From assembly GCF_025717045.1 (NCBI RefSeq), contig NZ_JAOVZN010000005.1, positions 186,001-250,000 on the forward strand: a DNA stretch of 64,000 nt, written 5' to 3'. The notes under the pieces are model-generated. The model ran no database searches. It worked only from the letters and a program-made list of their open reading frames with translations, and was not told where the DNA came from. This DNA is from Flavobacterium sp. SH_e. Lineage in GTDB: Bacteria; Bacteroidota; Bacteroidia; Flavobacteriales; Flavobacteriaceae. The position numbers and the translations under genes are program-made. Below are positions 62,011-64,000 of the stretch, piece after piece; positions within the stretch are counted from its first letter, which is position 1, and every line of letters starts with the position of its first letter.

Positions 62011-62084
62011 CTTAAAAACTGGAAATTTAGTTTAAGTCTTTCATAAGCACACGTAATAGATTTGAATTTATTAATTTTGTTCTC

Positions 62085-62963
62085 ATGGAAAAGAAAACAA
62101 TACGCAGTATTTCTGAGTTTAATAACGAACTTAAATTAAAAGGTTTTAAAGCCTTTCAGATTGAAGACGACAGTAATGCAACCCGCACTTACAGCCGAAA
62201 AGAGTTTTTTAAAATCTGCCTTACTACCGGTCATAGTAAAATACACTATGCTGATAAAAGTTTTGATCAAGACGGAACCATTTTATTTTTTGGCAATCCT
62301 AATATTCCTTATTCATGGGAAACGATTTCTACAAAGTACATCGGTTATACCATACTTTTTTCTGAAGATTTTTTGAAAAACTCCGAACGATCAGAAAGTC
62401 TTCATCAATCTCCTTTCTTTAAAATTGGAGGAACTCCTGTACTCCAAATCTCTGAAGAACAAAGACTTTTTCTAAATGGTCTTTTTCAGAAAATGATTGA
62501 TGAACAGCAAAGTGATTATATATACAAGGATGAATTAATACGTAATTATATTAATTTAATAATCCATGAATCGTTGAAATTGCAACCTTCAGAAAATTAT
62601 AATGTTGGTAAAAATGGAACTGCCCGAATTGCCTCGATATTTTTGGAACTGCTCGAAAGGCAATTTCCAATTGAAAACGCTGATAATCCGCTAAAGCTCA
62701 CAACTGCACAGCATTACGCCGAAAATCTTCATATCCATGTCAATTATTTAAATCGCGCTGTTAAAGAAATTACTGGAAAATCGACAACAACTCATATTAC
62801 TGAAAGAATTACTGCAGAGGCAAAGGCCCTTTTGCAACATACAGATTGGAATATCGCCGAAATAGGATATGCATTAGGTTTTGCTTACCCGACCTATTTT
62901 AATAATTTTTTCAAAAAACATACTGGGACCAATCCTAAATCACTACGAAACATCGAAGTTTGA
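62085..62963 (+). CDS. AraC-family regulator next to the alpha/beta hydrolase
   Basis: The 292-residue protein has an N-terminal cupin-like domain (residues about 1-130; LTTGHSKIHYADKSFDQDGT, FGNPNIPYSWETISTKYIGY) and a C-terminal AraC domain with YAENLHIHVNYLNRAVKEIT, NIAEIGYALGFAYPTYFNNF and FKKHTGTNPKSLR. The stop codon (62961-62963) lies inside the first of two 14-bp direct repeats 21 bp apart, which precede the alpha/beta hydrolase promoter. It most likely controls that gene. Confidence 0.9.
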   Translation: MEKKTIRSISEFNNELKLKGFKAFQIEDDSNATRTYSRKEFFKICLTTGHSKIHYADKSFDQDGTILFFGNPNIPYSWETISTKYIGYTILFSEDFLKNSERSESLHQSPFFKIGGTPVLQISEEQRLFLNGLFQKMIDEQQSDYIYKDELIRNYINLIIHESLKLQPSENYNVGKNGTARIASIFLELLERQFPIENADNPLKLTTAQHYAENLHIHVNYLNRAVKEITGKSTTTHITERITAEAKALLQHTDWNIAEIGYALGFAYPTYFNNFFKKHTGTNPKSLRNIEV

Positions 62964-63023
62964 TATTCTTAATTTTTAGTTTGATATTCTTTAACGGCAC
63001 CATCTGGTGCCGTTTTACTTTTG
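62957..63023 (+). promoter_or_regulatory. AraC-type operator plus promoter of the alpha/beta hydrolase gene
   Basis: AGTTTGATATTCTT occurs at 62957-62970 and again at 62978-62991, exactly 21 bp apart. A -7 box TACTTTTG lies at 63016-63023; the expected -33 position (62994-62996) reads ACG, not TTG, as in activator-dependent promoters, and the near repeat ends just upstream of it. Confidence 0.6.
62993..63018 (+). terminator. Terminator hairpin after the AraC gene, overlapping the next promoter
   Basis: AACGGCACC (62993-63001), loop ATCT, GGTGCCGTT (63006-63014) with T-rich end. It lies between the operator and the -7 box, so it ends regulator transcription before the hydrolase. Confidence 0.8.
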
Positions 63024-63049
63024 TACTGTAATTTAAAATATAATTTGAT

Positions 63050-64000
63050 ATGAGAATAACAGTATTTATAGCTATGTCTGTTTTAGTTGTCGGACAGACA
63101 TTCGCACAAAAAAAAGAATCTATTCAAAATAAAAAAAACATGAAAACAGAACAAGAACATTATACATTTCAATTAAATGATAAAGTAACCCGCCAGAAAG
63201 TAAGTTTTAAAAACCGATACGGCATTACTCTGTCTGGGGATTTATATCTTCCAAAAAATCCTAATGAAAAGTTGCTTCCGGCTTTAGCTATCAGTGGTCC
63301 CTTTGGCGCTGTTAAAGAACAATCATCAGGTTTGTATGCGAATCAAATGGCAGAACGTGGCTATGCAGTTTTGGCATTTGATCCTTCTTATACTGGGGAA
63401 AGTGGTGGCGAGCCTCGTAATATTGCCTCATCAGATATCAATACTGAAGATTTTAGCGCTTCTGTAGATTTTCTTGGATTACAAAAAAATGTAGACAGAA
63501 ACAAAATAGGTATTATCGGAATATGTGGTTTTGGAGGTTTTGCACTAAACGCGGTTGCAATTGACAAACGTATAAAAGCGATAGCCACTACTAGCATGTA
63601 TGATATACCGCGAGCAGCATCAAAAGGGTATTATGACAAAGTAAACCTAGAGGAGCGCACCAAAATACTAGAGCAAATGAGCATCCAGCGCTGGAAAGAT
63701 GCAGAAGCAGGCACACCAGAGTATGGAAACTGCCCTAATCCAGATATTATAAAAGGTGATGAACCACAATTTGTAAAAGATTATTATGATTATTACAAAA
63801 CAGCTAGAGGTTTTCATAAACGTTCAATAAACTCAAATGCAGCTTGGGCAAAAACAAATGGTTTCTCATTGATGAATATGCCAATACTAGCCTACATCAA
63901 AGAAATTTCTCCAAGACCTATTTTGATTATTGCTGGCGAAAATGCTCATTCAAGATATTTTAGTGAAGATATCTACAAAGCTGCCGCTGAACCAAAAGAA
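63050..64000 (+). CDS. Exported alpha/beta hydrolase-fold protein lacking the usual nucleophile (runs off window)
   Basis: The frame from ATG 63050 is open for 317 codons to the window edge. A signal peptide precedes QKKES (MRITVFIAMSVLVVGQTFA). The fold shows ALAISGPFGAVKEQSSG, YAVLAFDPSYTGESGG and the nucleophile-elbow region IGIIGICGFGGFALNAVA. Where Ser normally sits (Sm-x-Nu-x-Sm, as in CASGG) residue 161 is Phe, with C159 two before it. It resembles the YcjY/DLH-like group. It follows the AraC regulator and its operator. Confidence 0.85.
   Translation, partial: MRITVFIAMSVLVVGQTFAQKKESIQNKKNMKTEQEHYTFQLNDKVTRQKVSFKNRYGITLSGDLYLPKNPNEKLLPALAISGPFGAVKEQSSGLYANQMAERGYAVLAFDPSYTGESGGEPRNIASSDINTEDFSASVDFLGLQKNVDRNKIGIIGICGFGGFALNAVAIDKRIKAIATTSMYDIPRAASKGYYDKVNLEERTKILEQMSIQRWKDAEAGTPEYGNCPNPDIIKGDEPQFVKDYYDYYKTARGFHKRSINSNAAWAKTNGFSLMNMPILAYIKEISPRPILIIAGENAHSRYFSEDIYKAAAEPKE

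Larger units (their letters stand above)
61524..62084. other. 561-bp non-coding region between the divergent DKNYY and AraC genes
   Basis: No credible gene. It holds a perfect TTACAGTA-N4-TACTGTAA palindrome (61597-61616) and two plus-strand terminators (61870-61901, 61977-62010) with nothing annotated in front of them, so small RNAs are possible. Confidence 0.6.

Overview
The window looks like chromosome of a Flavobacterium-type organism (Bacteroidota, Flavobacteriia). This rests on low G+C, Bacteroidota promoter boxes (TAnnTTTG, once with a perfect TTG at 19 bp spacing in front of a tRNA gene), a fused LpxC-FabZ protein, PorX, a PorP/SprF type IX secretion component next to a large PKD-domain surface protein, a short MutS2, EttA and a CAL67264-like small membrane protein. 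No rRNA, CRISPR array, transposase, integrase or phage structural gene was seen. There is one tRNA gene (Arg, anticodon ACG).

Layout. 0-4 kb (minus strand): HD hydrolase, lpxD, lpxC/fabZ and the start of lpxA, a lipid A and fatty acid block. 4-8 kb (plus): porX, tsaE, alanine dehydrogenase and a small anchored protein. 8-22 kb: mostly housekeeping genes (ung, mutS2-like, ettA, holA, a lone HsdR_N-type nuclease, a glycosyltransferase, an OmpA-like lipoprotein, a TsaC/YciO protein and a UvrD/PcrA helicase). 22-32 kb: TSUP permease, HAD and patatin proteins, M1 aminopeptidase, ATP-PPase, a small HExxH protein, DUF1697 and an acidic protein ending in a SUKH-like domain. 32-38 kb: recG, then the PKD/type IX substrate and SprF pair. 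37.5-39.7 kb: a PAS protein, a membrane protein with a degenerate histidine-kinase helix, and a thioredoxin-like protein. 40-46 kb: a complete RND efflux operon (adaptor, pump, TolC). 46-51 kb: bestrophin and an AraC regulator facing an aldehyde/alcohol dehydrogenase/DUF779 set. 51-58 kb: pheT, muramidase, a four-gene module ending in histidine kinase and LuxR-type regulator, and apt. 58-64 kb: tRNA-Arg, two poorly known exported proteins (one a DKNYY-repeat lipoprotein with a TonB-like C-terminus), then an AraC regulator with an alpha/beta hydrolase that runs off the window.

The most informative non-coding observations are two candidate AraC-type operators. Each is a direct repeat at exactly 21-bp pitch (two helical turns), and each lies just upstream of or over the -33 region of a promoter with a good -7 box: one before the aldehyde dehydrogenase gene (GTAGCAC pair), one before the alpha/beta hydrolase gene (14-bp pair). 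Both genes are near an AraC-family gene. Intergenic DNA is also rich in long dyads and short-period repeats (MITE-like 29-bp arms at 11.8 kb, nested dyad at 53.7 kb, CTAAG arrays at 22 and 47.9 kb). A 561-bp gap at 61.5-62.1 kb holds a perfect operator-like palindrome and two tandem plus-strand terminators with no gene in front of them.

All family names come from reading protein motifs by eye; no database search was run. Start codons were moved from the longest open frame where motifs, signal peptides or promoter boxes argued for it, and this is stated in the entries.
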